Shown piece after piece: positions 6,906 to 17,194 of a DNA stretch of 33,905 bases; position 1 is the stretch's first letter; each line of letters starts with the position of its first letter. The translations under genes were made by a program, and so were the position numbers. The notes beneath the pieces are model-generated. The model saw only the letters and a list, made by a program, of their open reading frames with translations. It was not told the DNA's origin and did no database searches. Origin of the DNA: a bacterium. Its GTDB lineage: Bacteria; Patescibacteriota; Saccharimonadia; Saccharimonadales; Saccharimonadaceae. Location: assembly GCA_030429935.1 (NCBI GenBank), contig JAUIGH010000005.1:1-33905 (forward strand). The letters run 5' to 3'.

Positions 6906-8099
6906 CTAGTCTTCGCTGTCTTGCTTTTTCTTGCGGCGACGCAAAAATGCCGGCGTATCGTCATCGTCGTCGTTGGTGCTGGTGTCCGGTTCGTTCCACA
7001 TCTCGCCTTGCTCATCGGCCGCGAAGTGTTCGGCACTGTCGACTGTCTCGGCGCTGTCACCGTCCTCATCGATCTCAGCGACGGCACGGTCCATGGCTTC
7101 GCTGGTGTCGCCCGAGGCTGACTCGCTGCCGGTTTCGCTAAACGGACTATCAAATCCGGTGGCGATGACGGTGATGACCAGCTCGTCTTCGATTTCTGGT
7201 TTCAAGGTCGCGCCAAAGATGATGTTGGCATCTGGGCTGACGGCACTGGTGATGATTTCAGCGGCTTCTTGGATCTCGGCCATGCTCATATCGTAGCCAC
7301 CGGTGACGTTGAACAGCACGCCTTTGGCGCCGTCGATGCTGACTTCGATGAGTGGTGATTCGATGGCTTGCTGGGCAGCCTGAGCGGCACGTTCGTCGCC
7401 ACTGGCTCGTCCGATACCCATCAGGGCTGATCCGGCGTTACTCATGATGGCTTTGACGTCGGCAAAGTCGAGATTGATCAAACCATGCTCGGTAATCAAT
7501 TCTGAAATACCCTGGACGCCTTGGCGTAGGACATCGTCGGCGATTTTAAAGGTTTCGAGCAGCGGCGTGCGGCGGTCGATGGTCTGCAACAAACGGTCGT
7601 TCGGGATGGTGATCAGCGTATCGACTTGGCGACCCAGGTTGTTGATGGCACCCTCGGCATTGAGGCGGCGCTTTTCGCCTTCAAAACTGAATGGCTTGGT
7701 GGCGACACCGACGGTCAGAATGCCCATGTCGCGGGCGACTTCACCGACGACGTGGCCGGCACCTGAACCAGTACCACCGCCGGCACCGATGGTGACGAAC
7801 ACCATGTCGGCGCCCTCGAGAGCGTCGCGGATTTCGTCGATCGATTCACGAGCGGCTTGCTCACCGACGCCGGGATCAGCGCCAGCACCGAGACCATTGG
7901 TCGTGTTGTGGCCGAGGTGGATTTTGACATCGGCTTTTGAGTTGTGGAGTGCCTGAGCATCAGTATTCATGGCGATGAACTGGACACCGGTCAGACCGGC
8001 ATCTTTCATGCGATTAACTGCACTGCCACCAGCACCGCCGACACCGACGACTTTGATGCTCGCAAATGATTCAATCTCGTTTGGTTTGACTTCAGGCAT
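6906..8099 (-). CDS. ftsZ: Cell division protein FtsZ
   Basis: IKVVGVGGAGGSAVNRM, GAGADPGVG, FVTIGAGGGTGSGAGHVVGEVA tubulin signature. Confidence 0.98.
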   Translation of the reverse strand: MPEVKPNEIESFASIKVVGVGGAGGSAVNRMKDAGLTGVQFIAMNTDAQALHNSKADVKIHLGHNTTNGLGAGADPGVGEQAARESIDEIRDALEGADMVFVTIGAGGGTGSGAGHVVGEVARDMGILTVGVATKPFSFEGEKRRLNAEGAINNLGRQVDTLITIPNDRLLQTIDRRTPLLETFKIADDVLRQGVQGISELITEHGLINLDFADVKAIMSNAGSALMGIGRASGDERAAQAAQQAIESPLIEVSIDGAKGVLFNVTGGYDMSMAEIQEAAEIITSAVSPDANIIFGATLKPEIEDELVITVIATGFDSPFSETGSESASGDTSEAMDRAVAEIDEDGDSAETVDSAEHFAADEQGEMWNEPDTSTNDDDDDTPAFLRRRKKKQDSED

Positions 8100-8177
8100 T
8101 CATTCCCTCCTTATGCTGGATCCCGGCACTACGCATAGCTTTACGACTAGTATACACTACTCGGTCTGAGTGTGAAG

Positions 8178-9434
8178 CTACGACTTGAATTTATTGAACA
8201 AATTTTTTACAGCGGAGCTAGCACCCGAGATGGCTTGCATGCCGGCTGTTTTCGAATTATTGCCAGGTTTTGCCCCGCGGTGTTTTGGCGCCGAGTCGTT
8301 CATGCTATCTGTTAGCATCAATCCGACAGCTGCGGCGTAGGCTGGCGATTCAACTTTGTCGTTGACGCCGCTAAAGCCACGCGGCTGACCGAGGCGCGCT
8401 GATAAGCCGAGCTTGTCTTTAGCGCAGTCGACCATCGATCGTAGCTGAGCAGCTCCACCGGTCAGGACGACCCCGCTCGGCAACTGGCCGGCGCGGCCGG
8501 CTTTTTTCAGTTCTTTTTGGATAGCTTCGAAGATTTCTTCTAGACGGGCGTCGATAATTTCGTCGATTTCCTCGGTCTGCAGGCTGAGGATTTCTTTGTC
8601 GTGCTTGTAGCTGACGCCTTTGTTTTCGCCGCGCACCACAGCCGAACCGTGCTCGAGCTTGATGGCTTCGGCGGTTTCTGGGTCGACTTTGAGGCCGATC
8701 GCCAGGTCATTGGTGACGTTGACGCCGCCCATTGGCACCACGCCCAGGTACTGCAGATCGCCTTCTTCGAATACCGCCACGCTGGTGGTCGCCCCGCCCA
8801 TATCGATGACAGCCACGCCGCTTTCTAACTGGTTTTCGGTCAGTACGGCGCGCGATGCCGCTAGGACCGATGGCACGGTGTCGTGCGGCATGACGGTAGC
8901 CATTTCTGATGCTTTGGTCAGATTGTTAACGTGTGGTGACAGCGCCGAGATGACATTGGCGTTGATCTCGAGACGTGTGCCGGTCATGCCGATCGGGTCT
9001 TTGATGCCGTCTTGGCCATCCAGACGATAACTGTACGGCACGACTTCGATAATTTCGCGATTTTGCGGTACTTTACCGATAGTGGCGACTTCTTCGACAC
9101 GCAGCACATCGGTGTGTTCGACTTGGTGATCGCCCGAAGCGACCGCTACCATGCCGTCAGCTTTGGTGCTGGTGATGTGCGAGCCGTTGATACTCAGCGT
9201 GGCATCGTTGATCTCGTAGCCGCTCATGCGCTCGGCTTCACCGAGCGCGTCGTCGATGGCTTTGGCTGGACCGCCTAGGTTGACGACGACGCCTTTTCGC
9301 ATACCGCTATTTGGTGCCGTGCCGACGCCGACGACTGCTGGCACACCGGTGCTGGCGTCGATATGCCCGACGACACAACGAACCATCGTCGTGCCCACAT
9401 CGATACCGACCGCATAGCGAGAGTTTTCTTGCAT
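8178..9434 (-). CDS. ftsA: Cell division protein FtsA
   Basis: YAVGIDVGTTMVRCVVG...SINGSHI...VAVIDMGGATTSVAVFEEG...GVVLTGGAAQLRSM. Confidence 0.95.
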   Translation of the reverse strand: MQENSRYAVGIDVGTTMVRCVVGHIDASTGVPAVVGVGTAPNSGMRKGVVVNLGGPAKAIDDALGEAERMSGYEINDATLSINGSHITSTKADGMVAVASGDHQVEHTDVLRVEEVATIGKVPQNREIIEVVPYSYRLDGQDGIKDPIGMTGTRLEINANVISALSPHVNNLTKASEMATVMPHDTVPSVLAASRAVLTENQLESGVAVIDMGGATTSVAVFEEGDLQYLGVVPMGGVNVTNDLAIGLKVDPETAEAIKLEHGSAVVRGENKGVSYKHDKEILSLQTEEIDEIIDARLEEIFEAIQKELKKAGRAGQLPSGVVLTGGAAQLRSMVDCAKDKLGLSARLGQPRGFSGVNDKVESPAYAAAVGLMLTDSMNDSAPKHRGAKPGNNSKTAGMQAISGASSAVKNLFNKFKS

Positions 9435-9466
9435 AAGCTTGATTATATCATAAGACTTACAGACTA

Positions 9467-10006
9467 CTACGGTGTGGTGTCGGCTGCCTCTTGCATATTA
9501 GCGAGGTCTCTTTTCCGATGACGCACTAAACCAACAGCGATTGAAATAAAGCTCATCAATTCGTTGAGAAAGCCCGCGATCGAACCGACGATTGCATTGT
9601 GCGCCATCCAGAGTATCGGCCCGACGATCAACAACTTGCGTGTTCGCTGCGTATCAATTTGCCAGAGTCCGATTGTCACAAAAATTGTCGACGTTATCGG
9701 TAATAAGCTCACCCAGCTTTGCCACGTCGCAAACCCAGCCCCAACTAGCAGAACAAGCATGAGATACAGCGGCCAGCTAGGGCGATTTTCGCCATCGTCG
9801 TACTTCATAAATAGCAACGCGCGAAAAATCGCCACCGCAAACAACGTTGCCGCGGTATATGCACCAAGCATTGCAAAGTGAATCGCCATAAATATACATG
9901 TGATCACACCGAAGATGAGTAATACCTTTCGATCCTTGAATTGCACCGACAAGATGTTTGTCAGCAAGCCGAGAAAGCCAATACATTGTGCGATGATTTC
10001 GATCAT
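9467..10006 (-). CDS. YgjV-family inner membrane protein
   Basis: MIEIIAQCIGFLGLLTNILSVQFKDRKVLLIFGVITCIFMAIHFAMLGAYTAA...FVTIGLWQIDTQRTRKLLIVGPILWMAHNAIVGSIAGFLNE. Confidence 0.75.
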   Translation of the reverse strand: MIEIIAQCIGFLGLLTNILSVQFKDRKVLLIFGVITCIFMAIHFAMLGAYTAATLFAVAIFRALLFMKYDDGENRPSWPLYLMLVLLVGAGFATWQSWVSLLPITSTIFVTIGLWQIDTQRTRKLLIVGPILWMAHNAIVGSIAGFLNELMSFISIAVGLVRHRKRDLANMQEAADTTP

Positions 10007-10758
10007 AGTTGCGTCAAGATCTCAGCACCACTCTCTGTGATCAAGATGGTGTGCTCAAAGTGCGCAGCCAAGCTACCGTCGCGGGTGCTGATTGTCCAGT
10101 CGTCGTCTTCAGTGCGGATCCGAGCGCCACCCAGCGTGGCCATCGGTTCGATCGCGATCGTGTCGCCGACGTGTAGTTGTACGCCACTGCCAGCGCGTCC
10201 CCAGTTTGGGACTTCGGGCGGCATATGCATCTCCAGCCCCACGCCGTGGCCGACCAGCTCGCGGATAATTCCTAATTTGGCTCGTGATAATACCGATTCG
10301 ACGGCTGCGCCGATATCGCCAGTTGTGCATGGTCCGTCAATCGCCGCGATAGCTTCCATGAGACTGCGTTCGGTATGCGTAAGCAAATGCTTGACCGCAC
10401 CGCGCGGCGCTTCGCCAACCACCATCGTAAACGCTGCATCGGTCTTCATACCCTGATACGTGATCACCAGGTCAAAACTGACCACATCGCCGACGGCCAA
10501 CTCGTAGTCAGTCGGCACTCCGTGGACAATTTGGTCGTTGACGCTGATGCAGATGCTGGCAGGAAAGCCGACTTCCGCCGTGCGATAGGTTGCCTCGGCG
10601 CCGTGCTCTTTTATTTGCTCGGCCACCCAGGCGTCTATCTCCAGCTCGGTCATGCCCGGCTGGACATAGTCGCGCAGTTCAGCAAAAATCTGCGCCAGGC
10701 GCCGCCCGCCCTCGCGCATGGCTTGGATCTGTGCACTAGTTTTCGTCGGTTGGCTCAC
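10003..10758 (-). CDS. map: Methionine aminopeptidase
   Basis: SICISVNDQIVHGVPTDYELAVGDVVSFDL...GHGVGLEMHMPPEVPNWG...IAIEPMATLG; likely GTG start at 10758 overlapping the adk 3' end. Confidence 0.95.
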   Translation of the reverse strand: MSQPTKTSAQIQAMREGGRRLAQIFAELRDYVQPGMTELEIDAWVAEQIKEHGAEATYRTAEVGFPASICISVNDQIVHGVPTDYELAVGDVVSFDLVITYQGMKTDAAFTMVVGEAPRGAVKHLLTHTERSLMEAIAAIDGPCTTGDIGAAVESVLSRAKLGIIRELVGHGVGLEMHMPPEVPNWGRAGSGVQLHVGDTIAIEPMATLGGARIRTEDDDWTISTRDGSLAAHFEHTILITESGAEILTQL

Positions 10759-11293
10759 CGACAACCTCCGCGTACAGTCGGTCATGGACTTCGCCAGCCG
10801 TACCCGTACCGTCCAGGTGGACGATCTTGACATCGTCTTCGGCAAAACTGCCCAGCACTGGATACATTTTTTGACGATAGATCGTCATGCGCCTCGCGAT
10901 TGTCTCTGGCGTGTCTTCCATGCGACCACGTTTTTCGAGTCGCTTCATGATTTCGGTTTCAGGGACTTCCAGCACCACGACTTGCTCGATTTCTTCGCCG
11001 GATTTTTCCATGTGATTGGCTAGCCATTCGGCTTGTTCTTTGGTGCGCGGAAAACCGTCGACGATGATTTTTGGAAAGTCGTTGGCTTTGGCGTCTTTGA
11101 CGGCCTCATCGAAAACCCGATAAATTGTCTCGTCATCGATCAGCTCACCGGTTTTGAGAAGTTCATTGAGCTTTTCATCGTTGCTATCGCGCAACATCTG
11201 ACCGGTCGAGAGCCACTTCCAACCCATGCGCACAGCCAGCATCTGGCCTTGCATACTTTTACCTGCACCAGTCGGTCCGAAAAGTAGTATCAT
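10736..11293 (-). CDS. adk: Adenylate kinase family protein
   Basis: MILLFGPTGAGKSMQGQMLAVRMGWKWLSTGQMLRDS...IIVDGFPRTKEQAEWL; P-loop departs from canonical GPPGAGKGTQ. Confidence 0.9.
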   Translation of the reverse strand: MILLFGPTGAGKSMQGQMLAVRMGWKWLSTGQMLRDSNDEKLNELLKTGELIDDETIYRVFDEAVKDAKANDFPKIIVDGFPRTKEQAEWLANHMEKSGEEIEQVVVLEVPETEIMKRLEKRGRMEDTPETIARRMTIYRQKMYPVLGSFAEDDVKIVHLDGTGTAGEVHDRLYAEVVGEPTDEN

Positions 11294-11310
11294 CTTTCCC
11301 CCTGTTTGTT

Positions 11311-11766
11311 CTATGAATTCAGTTGTTCTTTGGCGATGCGTGCCACGGTCGCGCCGTCGGCGCTGTTACCGAGCTTGGCTTTGACCGCACCGATGACTTG
11401 CCCCATAGCCTGTGGCCCGTCAGCGCCAGTCTCGGCTATCGCGGCATCGACTGCCGCGCGGATCTCGTCGTCACTGGCTTGTTCGGGCAAGTAGCGCTGC
11501 AGTACCTCGGCTTCTTGTTCTTCGGGCTGCGCCAGTTCTTCGCGGCCGTTGTCGCGGTAAACTTTGGCGGCTTCGGCGCGTTTTTTGACTTCGCGGGCGA
11601 TGACTTTTTCGACTTCTTCGTCCGTCAGTCCCGTGTCACGCTTGTTCTGCGCAACTTCGTCGTTCAGTACGGCGGCTTTCAGCCCACGTAGCACATCCGC
11701 CACAAAACGATCGCCGCTGAGCATAGCGGCTTTGAGATCGTTTTGAATCGTGTCTTTTAGGCTCAT
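11311..11766 (-). CDS. yqeY: GatB/YqeY domain protein
   Basis: MSLKDTIQNDLKAAMLSGDRFVADVLRGLKAAVLNDEVA...VIAREVKKRAEAA...QPEEQEAEVLQRYLPEQ...MGQVIGAVKAKL. Confidence 0.92.
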   Translation of the reverse strand: MSLKDTIQNDLKAAMLSGDRFVADVLRGLKAAVLNDEVAQNKRDTGLTDEEVEKVIAREVKKRAEAAKVYRDNGREELAQPEEQEAEVLQRYLPEQASDDEIRAAVDAAIAETGADGPQAMGQVIGAVKAKLGNSADGATVARIAKEQLNS

Positions 11767-11769
11767 TGC

Positions 11770-11985
11770 CTAGCGAATACCCAGGCGCATTTTGGCCAGT
11801 TTATCGGCTTTTCGCTCGCGGCGGATGATCGCTTTTTTGCGACGCTCTACCTTAGAGATCGGCTTCGCAAATCGCTGCGAAGACTTTGCTTGCGCGAGGA
11901 CGCCGCTCTGCAGCACCTTGCGGTTAAATCGGCGGATGATGTTCTCATTCGCCTCTCGTTCGTCTTTACGTGTAACTTGTACCAT
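11770..11985 (-). CDS. rpsU: Ribosomal protein bS21
   Basis: MVQVTRKDEREANENIIRRFNRKVLQSGVLAQAKSSQRFAKPISKVERRKKAIIRRERKADKLAKMRLG. Confidence 0.85.
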   Translation of the reverse strand: MVQVTRKDEREANENIIRRFNRKVLQSGVLAQAKSSQRFAKPISKVERRKKAIIRRERKADKLAKMRLGIR

Positions 11986-12050
11986 ATCGTTCAGTATTGT
12001 AACAGATGTCAGAATCGTGTGCAACACATCGAGGGTCTAATACGAAATCG

Positions 12051-12093
12051 AGCCCGCCCCCAGAAGGAGCAGGCTCAACTTCGGGGGCGGGCT
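12051..12093 (-). terminator. Strong GC hairpin downstream of the 12099 gene
   Basis: AGCCCGCCCCC ... GGGGGCGGGCT, 11-bp perfect stem just after the stop of the minus-strand gene; no strong T-run. Confidence 0.5.
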
Positions 12094-12098
12094 GAAGA

Positions 12099-12311
12099 CT
12101 ACTCATGGCTCGAGCTGGACGCTGCACCCATCATGAACAAGATGCCTAGCAGCCAGCCGAACATCACAAGTAGGAAAAAACCCAGCACGAGCAGCGGGTT
12201 CATCCCATCAAGTCCACCCGGGCTACTGATGGCGATTATCAGCAATCCAGTGCCAATCCCCACTCCAACGACGAGATACATATACATACCAGCGACAAGA
12301 ATGTCCGCCAT
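12099..12311 (-). CDS. Small two-TM membrane protein
   Basis: MADILVAGMYMYLVVGVGIGTGLLIIAISSPGGLDGMNPLLVLGFFLLVMFGWLLGILFMMGAASSSSHE. Confidence 0.6.
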   Translation of the reverse strand: MADILVAGMYMYLVVGVGIGTGLLIIAISSPGGLDGMNPLLVLGFFLLVMFGWLLGILFMMGAASSSSHE

Positions 12312-12411
12312 GTCAACTCCTCTAACTCCGGCTGTTCGGGCGGGGTGCCCGAGCTTCGAGTAGCCGTCGTTCTGAACAATAGTAAACGCTCAATAATTCG
12401 ACTATGCAAGC

Positions 12412-14154
12412 TCAAGCGAGTTCGAGGTGCAGGAGCCGGCCTTCGACTGTGCGACGGCCTTGCCATTCGTTGATGTCGGGGTGATACCAGATCGTCACCG
12501 ATTCGCCTGGCTCAACAAAAAAGTGCTGCGGCGCGTTAAACGCCAGCATCTCGAGGCTACGCAAACCGTCACTCAGCGTCAGTTTGACGTGCTGCTGCTC
12601 GGCGCCCATCAGGCGCAGACGTTGCACGGTGACCTGTTCGGTTTTGATGACCGGCTGCGGATTGCCGTTGCCGTACGGTTCCAGCCGGGCCAGTTCGGCG
12701 ACTAGCGCATCGGTGATCTCATCCAGCCCTGCGCTGGCGTCTTCACGCGGCAATAGTTGCTGTTGCTGTACTGCGAGCGATAATTTCTGGTCACCATAGT
12801 GTTTGTTGACACGTGCGCGAAAATCCGCGATGCGAGCTGTCGGTAATGTCACGCCAGCCGCCAGTTTGTGCCCACCTCCTTTGGTGATAATATCGTCAGC
12901 CGCTCGGATGGCGTCGGCGGCGCTAAAATCACCGTACGAACGCGCGCTGCCTTTTGCTTCTTCGCCCATCTCTTCAAGTACGTAGGTTGGTTTTTGATAG
13001 CGCTCCAGCAATTTTGCAGCCACGATGCCGATGATGCCGTGATTCCAGTCTGGCGCGCTGACGACTAGCGCATTGTCGCCCGAGCGCTGCTCAGCTTCGA
13101 CGATGGCTTGCTTCAATATTTTGTCCTGCTCGGCGCGGCGCTTGGCGTTCATCTCATCCAGTTGATAGGCTTTTTCCAGCGCCGTTTGGCCGGTGGTTGC
13201 GGTCAACATGTCGAGTGCGATCTGAGCTGTTTCTAACCGACCGGCGGCATTCATGCGTGGACCAAGCGCAAAGCCCAGGCTACGCGCGTTGACGGTCTGC
13301 GGTTTGACGCCTGCCACTGCCATGAGGGCTCTTAGGCCCGGCCGCCTCGTCTTTGCTAGCACCTGCAAACCCCAGTAGACATGCAGGCGATTTTCATCAC
13401 GAAGCGTCACGACATCACAGACCGTACCGAGCGCCACCAGATCGAGCAGCCATTTTTCTTGACCTGGCTCCAGACCATCGAGGCGCGTCTGCAGGGCTTG
13501 GACGAGTTTAAACGCCACACCGACGCCCGGCAAATCCAAAAACGGATACAAGTCAGCGGAAGCAGAAGATACCCTGGAGCGATCGGACGAGGTCGCATCT
13601 GAGGTCTTTGCTGACGCATCTTCCTGCAAAATAAACTCCTCGTACCTCTCCGGAAAATCCTGCAGCAACCGCTTGGGATTGATCACCGCTACAGCTGGCG
13701 GCTGCTCCGGCGCGACATTGTGATGATCGGTGACGATGACGTCGACATCCAGCTCCGCTGCGCGGGCGATCTCTGCGTGGCTCAGGCTGCCGCAATCGAC
13801 GGTCAATATCAGATCACAACCAGCTTTGGCAATTTTCTCGACAGCCTCGACCGTCATGCCGTAGCCTTCGACAAACCGATTCGGGATAAACGCCGTGACG
13901 TGCTCAAAGCCAAAGCTCGCCAGCGCATCCAGTAACAGCGTCGTCGCCGTCAGCCCATCGATATCATAATCGCCATAAATTGTGATCCGATCTTGGCGGT
14001 CGCGCGCTGCCACCAGCCGATCGACTGCGGCCTGCATATCCGGCAGCAAAAACGGATCATGCCGCCCCGCCTCGTACGACGGCGTCAAAAAATCCGCCCG
14101 TACCTGAGCATCAGATAGCCCACGGGCGGCGAGTATGCGCTCAAACAGCGTCAT
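12412..14154 (-). CDS. recJ: Single-stranded-DNA exonuclease RecJ
   Basis: ITIYGDYDIDGLTATTLL, LTVDCGSLSHAE, VIVTDHHN, FALGPRMNAAGRLE, NHGIIGIVAAKLLERYQKPTYV, GGGHKLAAG; low-complexity insert EDASAKTSDATSSDRSRVSSASAD. Confidence 0.95.
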   Translation of the reverse strand: MTLFERILAARGLSDAQVRADFLTPSYEAGRHDPFLLPDMQAAVDRLVAARDRQDRITIYGDYDIDGLTATTLLLDALASFGFEHVTAFIPNRFVEGYGMTVEAVEKIAKAGCDLILTVDCGSLSHAEIARAAELDVDVIVTDHHNVAPEQPPAVAVINPKRLLQDFPERYEEFILQEDASAKTSDATSSDRSRVSSASADLYPFLDLPGVGVAFKLVQALQTRLDGLEPGQEKWLLDLVALGTVCDVVTLRDENRLHVYWGLQVLAKTRRPGLRALMAVAGVKPQTVNARSLGFALGPRMNAAGRLETAQIALDMLTATTGQTALEKAYQLDEMNAKRRAEQDKILKQAIVEAEQRSGDNALVVSAPDWNHGIIGIVAAKLLERYQKPTYVLEEMGEEAKGSARSYGDFSAADAIRAADDIITKGGGHKLAAGVTLPTARIADFRARVNKHYGDQKLSLAVQQQQLLPREDASAGLDEITDALVAELARLEPYGNGNPQPVIKTEQVTVQRLRLMGAEQQHVKLTLSDGLRSLEMLAFNAPQHFFVEPGESVTIWYHPDINEWQGRRTVEGRLLHLELA

Positions 14155-14156
14155 GA

Positions 14157-14468
14157 TTACTGCGGTTTGATGTCAGCTGTTCGCTTGGCGCGAACTGATT
14201 GGTGGTGCTGCTGGCTCTTGATGACGATGCTCTGCAGTTCTTTGAAAATCGGGAACGATTTGTTGGTCGAATAAATCTTGGTGTTGCCCTGCTTTTCACT
14301 GGTCAGAAAGCCAACTTTTTCCAGGCGTTTCAGCTCACGTTGGATGTTGCCTGGATCTTCTTTGATCAGCTTTGCCAGTCCACGGACGTGCGTGTGAAAA
14401 TCAGGGTACTTGGCGTACACAACTACGATTTTTCGCCGCACCCGAGAGGTGATAAAAACGTCTAACAT
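14157..14468 (-). CDS. Winged-helix (ArsR-like) regulator
   Basis: VRRKIVVVYAKYPDFHTHVRGLAKLIKEDPGNIQRELKRLEKVGFLTSEKQGNTKIYSTNKSFPIFKEL. Confidence 0.75.
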   Translation of the reverse strand: MLDVFITSRVRRKIVVVYAKYPDFHTHVRGLAKLIKEDPGNIQRELKRLEKVGFLTSEKQGNTKIYSTNKSFPIFKELQSIVIKSQQHHQSVRAKRTADIKPQ

Positions 14469-14558
14469 ACTCTCCTTTTCACACTTTCTTCACTTAGACT
14501 GACGTATTTGTCGTTACCAGCTATTTTACCCGCATATTGTCGTGATTGCAACAGTTTT

Positions 14559-15215
14559 CTAGTGCCATTTCATGACGATTTGGCTGATACGGTCGATTGT
14601 TTCCTCGTGGTCAGGGATGTCGTTATTGGTGTAATAATGGTCGATGGCGATGAAGTTTTCTTTGACGTCGAGGATGTGCACTTCGTCGGCTTGGATGTGC
14701 ACTTTGTCGACGGCTGGGATGGCTGCGACTGGGGCGGCCACGACCAATTTTTTGTAGCGTAGCGGCTTGAGAAACTCCAGCGCCACATCCAGCGACGCTC
14801 CGCCGTCCAGACCGTCCGACGCCAGGATGATGACGTGATCGCGCAGTAAATCTTGATCGATCGTGCCGCCATCACCGATCAGCCGATTGATTTTTTGAAA
14901 GGCTTCGCGTTTTTGCTCGTCCAAATATCCGTGAAATTCGCTGGTGTATTCGGTGATCTCGCCACTACTAAAGCTCGAGTTGTAGGTAAAATTACCGCTC
15001 TGCGAGACGGCACCAAAACTCAGGCTCTCGCCCGGCACTTCGATGTCTTCAGTTAGCAGCAGATTGAGCACACAGTGCAACCGAAAAGCGATCTGCTCGC
15101 CCACCAGCACACCGCCGTCACTCAGCGCCACCACGGCGCAATTTTCGTAGCGATATTTTTCTTCTAGGAGTCCAGCCAGCATCACACCGGCTTGCCCACG
15201 CGACTCGAAATACAT
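14559..15215 (-). CDS. Phosphoribosyltransferase-like protein
   Basis: SRGQAGVMLAGLLEEKYRYENCAVVALSDGGVLVGEQIAFRLHCVLNLLLTEDIEVPGE...LLRDHVIILASDGLDGGASLDVALEFLKPLRYKKLVVAAPVAA. Confidence 0.7.
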   Translation of the reverse strand: MYFESRGQAGVMLAGLLEEKYRYENCAVVALSDGGVLVGEQIAFRLHCVLNLLLTEDIEVPGESLSFGAVSQSGNFTYNSSFSSGEITEYTSEFHGYLDEQKREAFQKINRLIGDGGTIDQDLLRDHVIILASDGLDGGASLDVALEFLKPLRYKKLVVAAPVAAIPAVDKVHIQADEVHILDVKENFIAIDHYYTNNDIPDHEETIDRISQIVMKWH

Positions 15216-15244
15216 ATGCGTATTGTAGCAGTTATAATGAGTTC

Positions 15245-17185
15245 ATGCAGTACTTCGAGGTAGCTCCACGCACGATTATTCGCGCCGACCAGGCGCTATT
15301 CACCTACTCACATGATGCGCCAGTTGCGGTTGGTTCTATCGTCGAAGTACCAGTTGGCAAGAAACTGGTTGTCGGCGTCATTGTGAGCCAAGTCAAGCAA
15401 CCTGAGTTCGAGGTTCGACCAATCGAACGTCTCCTGGATCTGCCACCGATCCCACAGCCACTGATCGACGCGGCACGCTGGATGAGCCAGTATTACGCAA
15501 CGCACTTAGCGACGGTGTTATCGAGCATCCTGCCAGCTGGCTTGACCAAAAACCGTCGAGCCCGCAGCTCGAGACCTCTGGAAATCACTCGCAAACGAAC
15601 ACAAATTGTGTTCAATCCAGATCAGCAGTCTGCTCTAAATCAATTGGCCGCGCAAACCACCGGCACCAGCCTGCTTCACGGCGTGACCGGTAGCGGCAAG
15701 ACAGCGATTTACATCGAGCAGGCCAAGCGCACACTTGCTGCCGGTCGCTCGGCCATCATCTTGGTGCCCGAGATCGCGTTGACCTCGCAGCTGGTTGCCG
15801 AGTTCACCCAGCATTTCGATGTCATCCTACTCACCCACTCGCGTCAGACCGAAGCTGAGCGTCACGTCGTCTGGCGCGAAGCGCTGACATCTACCCAGCC
15901 GCGTGTAGCCATCGGCCCACGCTCGGCACTATTTTTGCCATTACAATCCGTCGGCTTCATCGCCATCGACGAGTGTCACGAACCTAGCTACAAGCAAGAA
16001 CAGTCGCCACGCTACTCTGCTCTGCGCGCCGCCCATATCCTAGCCGAAGCGCACCGTGCGCAACTGCTGCTCGGCAGCGCTACCCCGTCAGTCGTCGATT
16101 ATTATCTGGCCGAGCAATCCGGCGCGCCAATCCTACAGTTACCGACGCCGGCCGTGGCCGATAGCGTCAAACCTAGCGTCCAGGTTGTCGATATGACCAA
16201 ACGCGGCAATTTCAATACGCATCGCTTTCTCTCGGACGCGCTGCTGACATCAATTCGTCAGAGTTTGGCGGACAAGCAACAAATTTTGCTGTTTCACAAT
16301 CGCCGTGGCACCGCGCCGACCACACTGTGCGAATCCTGCGGCTGGCAAGCCGGTTGTCCGCGCTGCTACGTGCCGCTGACCCTGCATGCCGATCACCATC
16401 AGATGAGCTGTCACCTCTGCGGCAACACCTCGCGGGTGCCGACCAGTTGTCCGCAGTGTCATAGCGCCGACATCATCCACAAAGGCATCGGCACCAAGCT
16501 CATCCAGTCCGAAATCGAAAAGCTTTTCCCCGACGCCCGGGTGGCGCGCTTCGACGGTGACACTGTAGCGAGCGAGACGGCCGACAAACGCTACCAAGAC
16601 CTGTACGACGGCCGTATCGACATCATCATCGGCACCCAAGTCATTGCCAAAGGCTTCGACTTGCCGCAGCTTTGCACTGTCGGCGTCATCCAAGCCGATG
16701 CCGGACTAAGCTTGCCCGACTACACATCGCCAGAGCGAACATTTCAGTTATTAGCGCAAGTCATTGGCCGCGTCGGTCGCTCGACCCACCCGACGACGGT
16801 CGTCGTCCAGAGTTACCAGCCTTCGCATCCCAGCGTAACTGATGGCGTGGCGCAAAATTACGCTGACTTTTACGACCGCACGCTGCAGCTACGCCGACAC
16901 ACTAACTTTCCGCCCTACTGCTACTTGCTCAAACTGACCTGCACCTACAAGACCGAAGCCGCGGCCATCAAAAACGCCAAGAAATTGGCCGCCACGCTAG
17001 GAGCCGAAGTCACCGGCATCGAACTGCTCGGTCCAACTCCGGCCTTTTACGAACGCGTGCGCGACAGCTACCGCTGGCAATTGGTCGTCAAAAGCTCACA
17101 GCGCCAGACGCTGATCGACTGCTTGTCGCACCTACCCGCCGGCCCACACTGGCAATTCGAGCTCGACCCTAGTAGTCTGCTATAA
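15245..17185 (+). CDS. priA: Primosomal protein N' (PriA helicase)
   Basis: LLHGVTGSGKTAIYIEQ, DECHEPSYKQEQSPRYSALRAA, LLLGSATPS, Zn motif CESCGWQAGCPRCYVPLTLHADHHQMSCHLCGNTSRVPTSCPQC, IIGTQVIAKGFDLPQLCTVGVIQADAGL. Confidence 0.97.
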   Translation: MQYFEVAPRTIIRADQALFTYSHDAPVAVGSIVEVPVGKKLVVGVIVSQVKQPEFEVRPIERLLDLPPIPQPLIDAARWMSQYYATHLATVLSSILPAGLTKNRRARSSRPLEITRKRTQIVFNPDQQSALNQLAAQTTGTSLLHGVTGSGKTAIYIEQAKRTLAAGRSAIILVPEIALTSQLVAEFTQHFDVILLTHSRQTEAERHVVWREALTSTQPRVAIGPRSALFLPLQSVGFIAIDECHEPSYKQEQSPRYSALRAAHILAEAHRAQLLLGSATPSVVDYYLAEQSGAPILQLPTPAVADSVKPSVQVVDMTKRGNFNTHRFLSDALLTSIRQSLADKQQILLFHNRRGTAPTTLCESCGWQAGCPRCYVPLTLHADHHQMSCHLCGNTSRVPTSCPQCHSADIIHKGIGTKLIQSEIEKLFPDARVARFDGDTVASETADKRYQDLYDGRIDIIIGTQVIAKGFDLPQLCTVGVIQADAGLSLPDYTSPERTFQLLAQVIGRVGRSTHPTTVVVQSYQPSHPSVTDGVAQNYADFYDRTLQLRRHTNFPPYCYLLKLTCTYKTEAAAIKNAKKLAATLGAEVTGIELLGPTPAFYERVRDSYRWQLVVKSSQRQTLIDCLSHLPAGPHWQFELDPSSLL

Positions 17186-17194
17186 TTAACCCCA

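Noticed and set aside
7444-7956. 170-aa plus-strand ORF opposite ftsZ
   Set aside because: Antisense to a certain ftsZ; composition-driven open frame, as with many other antisense ORFs in the track (e.g. 16250-16693, 26715-27242, 8620-9030)
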